From NCBI RefSeq assembly GCF_024763615.1, contig NC_077222.1, forward strand, positions 72,478,001 to 72,542,000: a DNA stretch of 64,000 bases, written 5' to 3'. Below the pieces are notes generated by a model. It worked only from the letters and a program-made list of their open reading frames with translations. It was not told the origin of the DNA and did no database searches. This document shows, one piece after another, positions 20,988 through 31,563 of the stretch; the first letter of the stretch is position 1, and every line of letters starts with the position of its first letter. The position numbers and the translations under genes were made by a program. The DNA comes from Phlebotomus papatasi (lineage: Eukaryota; Arthropoda; Insecta; Diptera; Psychodidae).

Positions 20988-23032
20988 AGGCAGTCTGAAA
21001 GTTGACGAAGGCTTTTATGTGCGTGTACCATCCATATAAATACAGCACGGACTTTCAAGAGGAGAAAACCAGAGATCATCTATAATTTATTGTCGTTTTT
21101 GGGATTTTTTCACACAAGAGGCATGAGAACCTACCTCTTCCGAAAGTTTATTCATGGTTCAACAGACACCCCTCTGCATTAGATTTCATACCATTTTGCC
21201 AAGTATTTGGGATCAATGTTTCCGTCTCGTCCCGCATAAGCTTAAATTTGTCCTCAGAATAGAACACGGGATGAGCATATTTTCTAAATATCCGTTAGCC
21301 AATGTTGGAAGCAAAAGCCTATGTTGGAGCATTTGTCAAAAATCATTAACCTAGCCATTTTTTGTCTGTTTGAGGGCTACAAAACACATCACCCTCGAGT
21401 ATGGGGAGTGGGATAGGAATAACAGCGAGCTTTTGGCCGAAAAAATGATATACCCCATTGGGGATGACATCAACTCCATGCTCGCGTCACAATGTCAAGA
21501 GAGCATGGATATGCGAACGGGAGAGCTTTCGCATGTTGTCCTATCTCTCAGTGCTCACAAAAAGCTTCATGCGCACAACAACATCCTGCTCTGAGTTGGG
21601 AGATGAATCTCACAGAGAAATGCCCCACCCGCAATTGCAGAGAATGCCTTTTCGTCAGTCTGATCTAGACCTCTTCCTCACGAACAACCCTCACGCGGTG
21701 TGTGTGGCAACGAAGAAAAAGAGGATTCAGAGCCTTCTAGAGCCTCCACTGTTGCAAGTTCAACTTGATTGTCCTGGAAGGGTGTTCCAGGACAACGGTG
21801 AAAAGGAAGAGTGTCTCGCAGTAAAGTAGTTTTTCAAGGCAACTAATAAAATTACTGACAGCACGAGTCTCAAGAGGAAATTAGTCATTTTTTTCATGTC
21901 TGCAGTGAAGACTTATTCTAAGAAAGGATTGGATTAGACTGAAGTTTCAATACTGTTTTTTTTCGTTTTTGGCAAACGTTGTGGATTTGAAAGACAAATA
22001 GTTTAAAAAGACTACAAGGATAATTTGTGATTAGGTGAAAGTTAAAAATAAAGTTAAATAGATCAAAATAACATTGGTGCATAATGTGGCTTTGATTTGC
22101 GTTTGGTGCTGATTGCTAGGCGTGACAGTAATTCCCAAAAAGGGGTGATAGGTGCGGTAGCTGATAGAACTTGGTTCTAAGCGAGAGTAGAGACTTGATA
22201 CTCCCTGCTTATCTTTCGGGAGGCCACCCTGTCAGGGGTGATCAACCCAAATTGGGGAAAATGGGGTGTGCTCCATCGGAATAAGGTCACACACACACTT
22301 CACAGTCTCTCATCTTATTCTCTCCTTAAGCCAACATTCTTCAACCCTTGACGTCTTTTGCCTACAAAGTAGCATCTATACACTAGGGACCCCACACTCA
22401 ACATTTCCAACGACCACAAACCATCAGAACACAAAAGCTCTCTATCAGGAGGAATACCAGTGTCAGAGACTTTCTCTCAATTTTTTTCTGTGCACCTTCC
22501 AATTAGTTGTATATCAACCCGGTATTCCCAGGAACACCCCTAGTTATGTATTCCAGAAGATGTGTTGGTGTCTAAGCTTCTTCCTCATCACCAGAACCAT
22601 CAGACTAAGTTAGTGTCGCCAAGGCCGCGTATTATCAGCTCATGCTTCTTCACTAGAAGCTAAGGGCGTGATCGTGAAAAATAGAGCGTGTTCCAGTGGC
22701 TTAAAGTGTCTCTATTGAGCATAAACGCATAAATACCATTTAGAAAAAAAAGCCCAATCCCTATTATAATATAAGCTCCATCGTGTGACAAAAAATAACC
22801 ACTCCTACTAATTACATAATCTCTGTGCGAGTGTTTTTTTCACTCTCCTCTCTGGGTGTTTCTGTGTGGAAATTGTACATTTTCCATGCGGCAGAGAGTT
22901 TGGTAGACAAGAGAACTTAAAACCATAAGTAAGGTGAAATAAAAACTCTCTGAAAAGTGAAAGAATTTAATAAAATGTTTCTGTGTACTGTGAAATGCGA
23001 TTGGTGATTTTGAGGTCGTACTCAAAGCTAAA
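20988..23032. other. Less AT-rich island, probable upstream region and 5' UTR
   Basis: GC content is visibly higher than in the flanks, with no repeats shared elsewhere. Several frames of 70-120 codons (such as 21458-21829 and 22266-22613, +) overlap one another and lack splice or start context. The final 200 bases before 23033 are the likely 5' UTR of the MAQDPPPTV gene and contain one short upstream ORF starting at 22976. Promoter or enhancer function is plausible but unproven. Confidence 0.4.
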
Positions 23033-23097
23033 ATGGCACAAGATCCACCACCCACTGTGGCCATTTCAAAGGCTGAATTAGCATCAGAGGCAACAAA
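23033..23097 (+). CDS. First coding exon of an unidentified gene
   Basis: ATG in GCTAAAATGGCA, close to the insect start context, opens a frame MAQDPPPTVAIS then KAELASEAT. It is interrupted after two bases of the next codon by a strong donor, GTAAGG (23098). The composition (Pro, Ala, Thr, Glu; few Phe/Ile/Tyr) is unlike random AT-rich frames. The intron would contain elements G, H, I and J and run at least several kb. One phase-compatible acceptor is at 33412 (see the 31564-33990 entry) but is not proven. No signal peptide; the start suggests a cytoplasmic protein. The gene family is not recognised. Confidence 0.6.
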
Positions 23098-25105
23098 GTA
23101 AGGAAATTTTCCCTCTTATTTTTCCCAACAGGGAATTCATGTCGTTCAATACTCCATGGCGTCTCTTAAGGTGTCTACACATTATAAGAAATTTCTATCA
23201 AAAATGAGCTTCAAGAAGTGTTCTTCAAGAAAATTGCCTACACATTGGTGAGAATTTTTGACAAAAAGATGGATTCTTGAAGAAAATTTGTCTAATGTGT
23301 AGACAAATTTCTTCAAAAATCATATCCAATTGAAGGAAATTTCCATCAAGAATTTTTGAAAGAAATTATCGGCTACACATTGGAATAAAATTCATCAAAG
23401 TCATTCTTGACAGAATTCTTGAAGGAAACCATCACGATTCAAGATTGTTTTTCACGAAAATTTGTTATTTTTTGCTGGAAAAAGTGAGAAAAGCGTTTGG
23501 TGAAGTTCCTTGGGATAGTATTTAGTGAATTTGTGAAGAAAATCTTCTAAATATGCAAGGGAATAGTGTTTTTCTGGAGATGTCGTTCCTGGTGGAATCC
23601 AACCCAGCCTTTGAAGGAACATTTCCTGTGATTTTCCTCCAGAAATTGCCGGAAGTTATTCCATCTGTGTATTCTTGAGGTGTTCCACAGTACAGTGGCC
23701 TCGTACTCCATGGATTGCAAGATGGATGGAAAGGAGAAAATTTACGGGCACTTTGGAATCTCTGCCTTGGTTACCAATCAAAACAAGAGCTAACCAGAGC
23801 CACCGAGGAGATCTCAATGCAAACGAGAGCTATCCGGAGCTACCAGAAGCCATCACTTGAACCCCAAGAAGAACATCAGAATGATCTTTTATATCATTCA
23901 CTTTCTCAACCACTAGGAACTCTGTGGGATTGCTTCCTTTCGAGAACATCAGAACTGGATAGCCACATGCCTTCAATTCCTCATGTCAATGGAACATGGA
24001 ACCCAGTAAATAAATCAGTAGTGGAATTATTTTGGAACATCCATGGAATTTTCACAGGAATATTCTTCTATTATATTAATTTAAAAAAAACTACATTTTT
24101 TACATAATAGAGATCCTTTATGTATTTTTTTTATTTATTAAGGGGTCCATCTGGAAGATGTTTGCCCCGCCTTTATGTAATTTCTAATGATTATTTATTA
24201 AAAATTCCTACTTTTAATAACATAATGAAATGTAAAGGACTAGATTCAAAACTAGATTTTTTGGGAGTCTTAAAGTGTAATTTTTGGAAAATACTCTTAA
24301 GATCTCATAAAAAAATCCTCCTGATATTGATAAAATCCTTTCCACAAGCGTTAAAAACTTGAATGAAACTTTTTACTGATCAAAAAAGACAATAAATTTC
24401 AAAGGCTGTCTCTTGACATATCGACCACCCAGAATAAGACCTGACTAATTCGTGAATGGCCAACTTTACAGGAGAGCGATTTAAAGCTGAAATTTGCATT
24501 TGCTAATAAATCAATTAATTTAACTTCACTTTCCTAATATTGTACATCAAACGAAAGGATTCGATAAAAGTTATCTTAATTCCATAAAATTTTCACAAAA
24601 TAATGTGTATTTTAATAACTATTACAATATTTTCCGAGTTGTAACATATTTTTCCTGAGCTTTCATATCAAAAGCTCAGGATAAGACCCGAACAACTCGA
24701 GTTTCCCACGCTGCCAAGCGACCCGGCTGGTCACGCATCACTTTTCAAAATTGTTTCGATATCATTCCCCATACGCATCACTATCTATGTATATTAATTG
24801 TTCTAAGTAATTTTTTCAAGACATTTTAACACTTTAAAACCCGAGCCAAAAAATCACGTAAAACACCAAACTGTCATAAAATGCTAGAGCAGTTATTCTC
24901 CATAAAAAAGCAATTTTTCAATATTTTTCGTTTCGTAAAACTTCACAGCAGTTCTAGGACTCATAAATTATTTTTTCAATAAATATTTTCCCATTTTTCT
25001 AATCATTTTTATATAAATTTTGTGAAAATTGACAACAAATGCCAAAGTGAATTTTTACAGATTTTCGTAGCAAAAAGGCAACTTCTGTTGAATTTCCTTA
25101 TACTA

Positions 25106-25764
25106 CAGTAGAGTCTCGCTATAGTCCATATTTGGTTCCAGATTTGACACTTGAGTCGCACTATAGTCCATGTAATTTTTTAAAATTATCAACGACTTTT
25201 AGTATTTAAATTGCTCAACGGCTTCCACTTTCTTTGCGATTGTGGTACTTGTCCTTACTTTCTTCATTGTGGATCACAATTATCACAACTACTCAATAAA
25301 GTTTGCCAAAAATATTAAAATACAGTAGAGTCTCTCAAATTGGAACGATTGGGGGGTATTTTTGACATTTCTCACCTCTCAAATTCGAACGATATTTTTA
25401 AAACTAACTGAATTTATGTGAGATTAAATAGCACTTTGAATCAAATTCCCGTAATTTCTCACAAGTGTTAGTTGGTAACATACTTTCTTTTCATTTTATT
25501 CGCACATAATGTGTATAAATATTCAGAAAACAGCACAGAGATATGATTTTTAATCATCCACAATACGAATTTTTTAACATAACCCTACAATTGACATTTT
25601 AAATCCAACCGGCGTTCGAATTTGAGAGATTCAGATTTGACAGACTCTACTGTAATTATGCTTGTCGCGTACTAAAAAACATAACCTAACTTAAAATCAG
25701 TGTTTTGAAATCAACGGTCGATAAATTGTGGACTATAGAGCGATGGCTTATAGCGAGACTACTG
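25106..25764. mobile_element. pogo/Tigger-like element I nested in H
   Basis: Left TA|CAGTAGAGTCTCGCTATAGT, right CTTATAGCGAGACTACTG followed by CA (the expected TA mutated). CAGTAGAGTCTC ends and a TA target are typical of pogo/Tigger elements of the Tc1/mariner superfamily. No transposase remains. J is inserted inside. Confidence 0.75.
25323..25652. mobile_element. pogo/Tigger-like MITE J nested in I
   Basis: TA|CAGTAGAGTCTCTCAAATT on the left and GACAGACTCTACTG|TA on the right: a perfect TA duplication with a pogo/Tigger-type TIR. 330 bp, non-coding. It shares the first 13 bases with the ends of I but differs inside. Confidence 0.85.
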
Positions 25765-25948
25765 CATTTGTTTACATATTTAATTTCCTTTTTCCTAACA
25801 ATTTGGAAAGAATCTTAGAACTTATATCTATATATTATCCTGTAAAATTTTAAAATTCTCATATATAGTTTAAAAAGAAAAGAAAAAGTAAAACAAAGCG
25901 AAAAGTGAATTTTCACCTTTTTTTACATTACCATTCTACATCAATTCT

Positions 25949-27050
25949 TGGTCTTATATTATTTAATTTTTAATAATTATTTTATTATTTTCACGTATTT
26001 TTTACGATTTTTTCGAATCGTGACAAAACTCAAAAATATTAACATTTTTTAGGTTATATAGTATAAGCCATTCAAATGTCCATTTCGGATGCCAACTACG
26101 TATAAAAAGGTAGCATTTTACGCCAATTTGGTATTTTACGCCCATTTTTTAGTTGTTTTTTTTTCAATTTTTAACATAATAAAAAAGTTATCAACTATTT
26201 TTTTCTACTAAACGAAAGGTCATTAAATTCTCTATACATTAGTGTTATCACTTAAAATTAAAGTAAAATGTCAATTTGGGTTTTAAAGTGTGAAAAAATC
26301 AATTCATTCAATTTTCGAATCGAACAAATGTGATATGTCGATTGGCATTGACAGATATCAAACGCAAGCGTGAAAATTCCACGGCAATTACAGAATTTAC
26401 CCTGTGGGAACTGTAGTGATGGGAAAATGTCGATCAGTTGGTGTGTGTCTAGGATGGGGAACTGGAAGGGGAAGAAGAAGAAGAAGAAGTGAAGTGTGGA
26501 ATGACGGCTAATTATCCGAAAGAAAATGTAGAAAACTTTCATGTGAAAATTGATTAATAAAAAGATATAATTATCGAAACAAGAGGTAGTGTTTCAGTGA
26601 AGTAGGACGGGTAACCACACCCCCTATAGGTCTTATATTATTTAGTTTTTATTATTTTCACTTTTTCACATATTTCTTATTATTATTTCTAACCAATTAT
26701 CAAGCAACAAAACCTCTTAAAAGTTAATAGGTTATGAGCTCTCGCGCCAAAGAGAAGTTTGATGAATTAGCATTTTATTGCTTTTATCCAGGTTTTGCAA
26801 CACTTGCAATACTAGAGAACCTCAAAAAACTATCAAGATATCAGTAATATTTCATAAATAATTGCAATATTCGCAAAATTTATATTCTGGATTAAATCGT
26901 GAAATTTTCTTTGATCTTTATAAAATATAAGCCATTCAAATGTCCATTACAGCTGTCAAACTCCATATAAAAAATACTAGCACTTTACGCCTATTTCGTA
27001 TTCAATATCCAATTTTTAGTTTTTGATCCATTTTTTTAATTTTATAGAAG
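25949..27050. repeat. Direct duplication inside H
   Basis: 25949-26170 and 26631-27050 are diverged direct copies. They share GTCTTATATTATTTA, TATAAGCCATTCAAATGTCC and TTTACGCC...TTCGTATT-like segments. The 460 bp between them holds a GAA microsatellite (about 26468-26489) and unrelated less AT-rich sequence. This could be tandem duplication or insertion between duplicated ends. Confidence 0.6.
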
Positions 27051-28520
27051 AGTTATTAATTATTATTAACAATACTGGTTATTAACTAGATATTACCAAA
27101 TTGAAAACTATACATATTTGCAGCCAAATAATAGCTTATCTATTATCGTGAAATCAGCCGGAATACTTTTGACATGCAAAATGATGACGTCACACGGTCG
27201 AATTATGCGGATCTTATCCTGACTGAATTGAAAAATGAGTGAGATTTTGCTTTTTTAGAAAAAGCGCTATAAATTTGGAAATAATTTATATTCAGGTATA
27301 ATATTCACAGGGAAGGTAGAGGGTTTCACGGAGTATCCGAAAAGCGAAAAAAACGAATTTTGCAAAAAATCGAGATAGTCGGATTATATTCTGAGTGGTC
27401 GATATTATACTAGATTTTTTTTAGTTCATTTATTTTAAACCGCTTGTATTATATTATAACATCCCCACATCAGATATATTTTCTACTACTAAAAATAAGC
27501 AAATCTAAATATTTAAAAATCCACGTAATCTTCTAAATTAAAAGTCCTTTACATTGCATTATGTTATTAAAAGTAGGAATTTTTAATAAATAATCATTAG
27601 AAATTACATAAAGGCGGGGCAATCATCTTCCAGATGGACCCCTTAATAAATTAAAAAAAAAAAATTACATAAAGGATCTCTATTATGTAAAAAATGTAGT
27701 TTTTTTTAAATTAATATAATAGAAGAATATTCCTGTGAAAATTCCATGGATGTTCCAAAATAATTCCACTACTGATTTATTTACTGGGTTCCATGTTCCA
27801 TTGACATGAGGAATTGAAGGCATGTGGCTATCCAGTTCTGATGTTCTCGAAAGGAAGCAATCCCACAGAGTTCCTAGTGGTTGAGAAAGTGAATGATATA
27901 AAAGATCATTCTGATGTTCTTCTTGGGGTTCAAGTGATGGCTTCTGGTAGCTCCGGATAGCTCTCGTTTGCATTGAGATCTCCTCGGTGGCTCTGGTTAG
28001 CTCTTGTTTTGATTGGTAACCAAGGCAGAGATTCCAAAGTGCCCGTAAATTTTCTCCTTTCCATCCATCTTGCAATCCATGGAGTACGAGGCCACTGTAC
28101 TGTGGAACACCTCAAGAATACACAGATGGAATAACTTCCGGCAATTTCTGGAGGAAAATCACAGGAAATGTTCCTTCAAGGCTGGGTTGGATTCCACCAG
28201 GAACGACATCTCCAGAAAAACACTATTCCCTTGAATATTTAGAAGATTTTCTTCACAAATTCACTAAATACTATCCCAAGGAACTTCACCAAACGCTTTT
28301 CTCACTTTTTCCAGTAGTGAAACAACAAATTTTCGTGAAAAACAGTCAGAAGAGGTAGAGACTTGGAAATGATGGCAATCTGTCAAAAAAATTTTTGATG
28401 GAAAATAAAAAACCCAATGTGGAGGCATTTTTCTTCAAAAATTCCTTCAAAAATATGAATTTTTCTTTAAAAAATTCTTGAAATAATTCTTGATGAAATC
28501 AGCTCCAATGTGTAGACACC

Positions 28521-30264
28521 TTTACATAGCTGACCTTCAAGCTTTGTCCCCATCAAATAAGAAAAAATCCCTTTCATTCTGTTTCCCCATCATGAGATTC
28601 TCGTGCAGACGCTCTTGTATAACCACGATACCTTTCGCGTTCAGCCCAGTCTGATTTTAACCCTTGAGAAGTAATAAATTCAACCACAAAGTGTCCTACT
28701 CATTTATGGAAGCCACGGAAGTAAGGAAAAATTATACTTACCATTGAGAGGACTAATTAAGAGAGCTTTTATGACTCAACAAAATATTAATTTTCCGTAT
28801 ACTTTCTGCAAATGAAATTGGCTTTAACCTGCAACTTTGCGAAAACGTTTCATTACGTACTTTAAGTGGAAGATATATCTTTAAAACAAAATAAATATAG
28901 CAAGTAAAATCTCTAATTTCATCCCCTAAAGTATTATTAAAAAGATTATATACACTACACTTAAGTGTAAGAAAAGGCTTATTTTTAGGGTGGAGTAAGC
29001 ACTTTTCGTCACCTTAGGGTTTGAATCCACTGCATTTTCAAAATTATTGTTCAAATAACAAATTTTTTGAAGCCTTGTATTTTTATTCAACCAAGGGGTA
29101 AATTTTCAAATTCACATGAGAAATTCACAACTCTTAGATCGTCATTTGTGAGTATTTCGTTAAGTTTTCTTGAAAAGTGTCGTGAAACATTTGCGGTGTC
29201 TTAGAATTTACAAGATAATATTTTTGAAAATTTCTTGAAACATTTAGAAAGAGTGATTTTTGACCGATGAATTTATCACGTGACAAACTCACCATCTCAG
29301 ATTTCATATCCAGGAAACTTCCCGAGAATTTTTAGGCATCTAATTGATTTTTTTTAATAATTCATGGGTTCTGTACTTCTGCCACTTTGTAAACATTATT
29401 GGTCATTATTTTTTTTCACATTTCCATATTTTCGAAATCTTCAAAACCTGCAAGGGTGAACAGTTTTATATCTCGGAATTTTATCTCACACCCCCAAAAG
29501 GGTGATGTCCTATAGTCTATCACCTTCATGGTACGAAAATAATAAGCTCTATGTATAATAAAATTATTAATTTTATATAACATTATTTTTATACATTATA
29601 TAACATTTTAAAAACAAGAAACTTCCCATGAAAAAGTTCCAGGTTTTCTAATTTTCAATAATTGCAGAACTGTTGCAATTATCTGCCAATTTAGCATAAT
29701 TGCAATAGTTTTTTTTAGTATAGTTTCATGATAAAATTAAGGTGTCTAGGAGCTAGCGAATTAAATACAGTTCTGGAAATTTTGCTTTGAGTTTTAAAAG
29801 TATACGTTCGAGATAATTTTCCTAATCCAATACTTCATTATTCGAATATATCAGACTTTTTAAAAGTATTCTTAAAGTATGATTTGAATGCTTTTAAAAT
29901 TATAAAATTATAGCATTTTGGCTATAAATAGTTATAGACAAAAATACTGGATTTTAAAAATATTATTGTTAAAATTATAAGAAATATAAGATTATGAAAA
30001 ACTAGCAAATACATGGCCAAGTCTTATGTTTTCTGATAGTAATATTTTAGCATAGTAATATTATATATGCAATGCATTGCATAGTAATGCAAATTTATTC
30101 TGGTAGTCTTATTTTGGAATGGCAATATACAAATAGATAAATAAAAATAAATTTAAATTGTGTGTTTTTTATGTACTGGGCCACTATAGGCTATGTAGTA
30201 TATAGGTTTATATTTATAGGTTTTTATAAGTGTTTGTTTTTATCAATACACTTAAATACAAATA
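28521..30264. other. Unassigned AT-rich DNA
   Basis: No gene, exon or shared repeat recognised. Confidence 0.4.
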
Positions 30265-30495
30265 AGGTAAGGTGCTCTCAAGTCGACCAGTTCCTCAATT
30301 CGACCGGTAGAGTTATTTATTCAACTTATTTATATTTGCAATAATATTTGGTGTATGATCTAACATTAATAGGTCAATTATTTCATAAATAAATACGAAT
30401 CAGTGACAATTTTATAGAAATTCATCATCAAACATTCAAATATTGACCACCGGTCGAGTAGAGGAATCGATCGACTCGAGGGCACTTTAACTTAT
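30265..30495. mobile_element. MITE family N
   Basis: AAGGTAAGGTGCTCTCAAGT with CAATTCGACCGGT on the left. The right side has the imperfect complement, ACCGGTCGAGTAGAGGAAT to GAGGGCACTTTAACTT. The TIR is about 45 bp at roughly 75% match, with TA-rich flanks. Single copy here. Confidence 0.72.
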
Positions 30496-31109
30496 TACGG
30501 TGTTAACACACTTGTTCATTAAAATTTTAACACGATTCTCATGTTTGACACTAATGAACGTAAAAATGCGTAATTTATAATTTTATATCACTTAATATTT
30601 TGAACTTAATCTATATTTATTAATGTAGACTTGGCCCACAAAAAACGTTGTAAATTTATTTAAAGCGTAAACATAATTTAAAATTAAAAAAAATTAAGAG
30701 ATTACGTGTGTCACGAAGCACAATATTAAAACTGAATTTTTTGAAATTTTCCTAAAAAGATTTTTAAAAGTTTAAAAACTCGGAAATAAAATTTTCGGAG
30801 ATCTTTTATTAATCCTTTGTGGTAGTTACGATTACTCCGAGTAGTAATGTAGTATTTTACTGAATTAATATATTTTTTTTATTGCTCATAAGATTTTCTG
30901 ATTTTCAAATTAAGCTTAGTCAGACAAATTTCGCCCAATGGAAAGTAATACACGAGAATAATTGAATACGGGTTTTAATTTTGTCTTCTTCTTTTCCACC
31001 TCCTCGTAAACTGACGTTCCTTTCCAGATGTATAGAAATTACCGGGAAGAACTTGTCACAAAGATTGTTTAACTATTTTTTTAATATCATATACTAGATA
31101 CTTTTATTC
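30496..31109. other. Unassigned AT-rich DNA
   Basis: Nothing recognised. Confidence 0.4.
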
Positions 31110-31563
31110 GGTGACAGCCAAAATCCCGAACGCCAAAATCCCGAAAGCTGAAATCCCGAATGGTCGAAATCTTGTAATTCTGGCTTCAGACCTGATGTAT
31201 AGCCCAGTTCCCTAAAGTCTCAAATTTCAGAATAGTGATCAATTTTATTGATTTTCGGAATTAACCAGATCATTTATCCATAATATTCAATCCTAAGTCA
31301 TATTTTTCCAAAAAATCTTGATTGATAAGAAATAAGAGAAGTTAAGCCATATGGCTAAGCCTTAGGTCTGAAGCCCGTATAAGGGGTGAAATTATATGGC
31401 GGGTAACATATGGACAATTTCCCAAAACACAGAAAATTTCCCTTTACCTACAGAAAGTGTGAGTTGGTGCGAGTTCAATTGTGGAAGTAACTATGACACT
31501 TAGAAGAATTTAGGATTTTGTTTTTCGGGATTTTGGCATTTGGGATTTCGACCGCAGAACCAC
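31110..31563. mobile_element. CCCGAA-repeat MITE family U, copy 2
   Basis: Left GGTGACAGCCAAAATCCCG with further AAAATCCCGAA repeats; right TTTTTCGGGATTTTGGCATT to GATTTCGACCGC. The interior after 31385 matches U copy 1 (TGAAATTATATGG, CACAGAAAATTTCCCTTTAC, GGAAGTAACT). About 200 bp of extra sequence near the left end is element V. The 8-bp target duplication is not evident. Confidence 0.75.
31179..31381. mobile_element. Small inverted-repeat element V nested in U copy 2
   Basis: TCTGGCTTCAGACCTGATGT on the left and TTAGGTCTGAAGCCCGTAT on the right form inverted ends of about 15-20 bp. It corresponds exactly to sequence absent from U copy 1. Confidence 0.55.

Larger units (their letters stand above)
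24419..27404. mobile_element. Element H, long copy nested in G
   Basis: Left end TCGACCACCCAGAATAAGAC and right end TTATATTCTGAGTGGTCGA. A short derivative at 45143-45394 carries both subterminal regions, including TTTACAGGAGAGCGATTT and TATAATATTCACAGGGAAGG, showing that H is a separate family. A second pair of related inner ends, CAGGATAAGACCCG (24678) and CGGATCTTATCCTG (27208), suggests H-like ends within H. It has no intact coding region and carries I and J. Confidence 0.7.
23170..28520. mobile_element. Long palindromic element G (5.35 kb)
   Basis: Ends GGTGTCTACACATT (23170) and AATGTGTAGACACC (28520). Arms 23170-24243 and 27540-28520 are inverted. Their inner 800 bp are nearly identical, to the point that the same 130-codon frame occurs in both (23715-24107 + and 27683-28075 -). 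The outer 150-300 bp have diverged. The middle is occupied by element H. The 130-codon frame has no recognisable transposase motif. The flanks TTAA (left) and TTTA (right) could be an imperfect 4-bp duplication. Superfamily not assigned. Confidence 0.85.

Noticed and set aside
21154..21354. Possible transposase trace on the minus strand (reads FYSEDKFKL)
   Set aside because: A single short resemblance to Tc1-type SDESKF, with no catalytic context before or after and no terminal repeats.
21458..22613. Overlapping frames of 70-120 codons in the less AT-rich island
   Set aside because: Several frames and both strands are open together, with no consistent splice model. Kept only as a regulatory or UTR candidate region.
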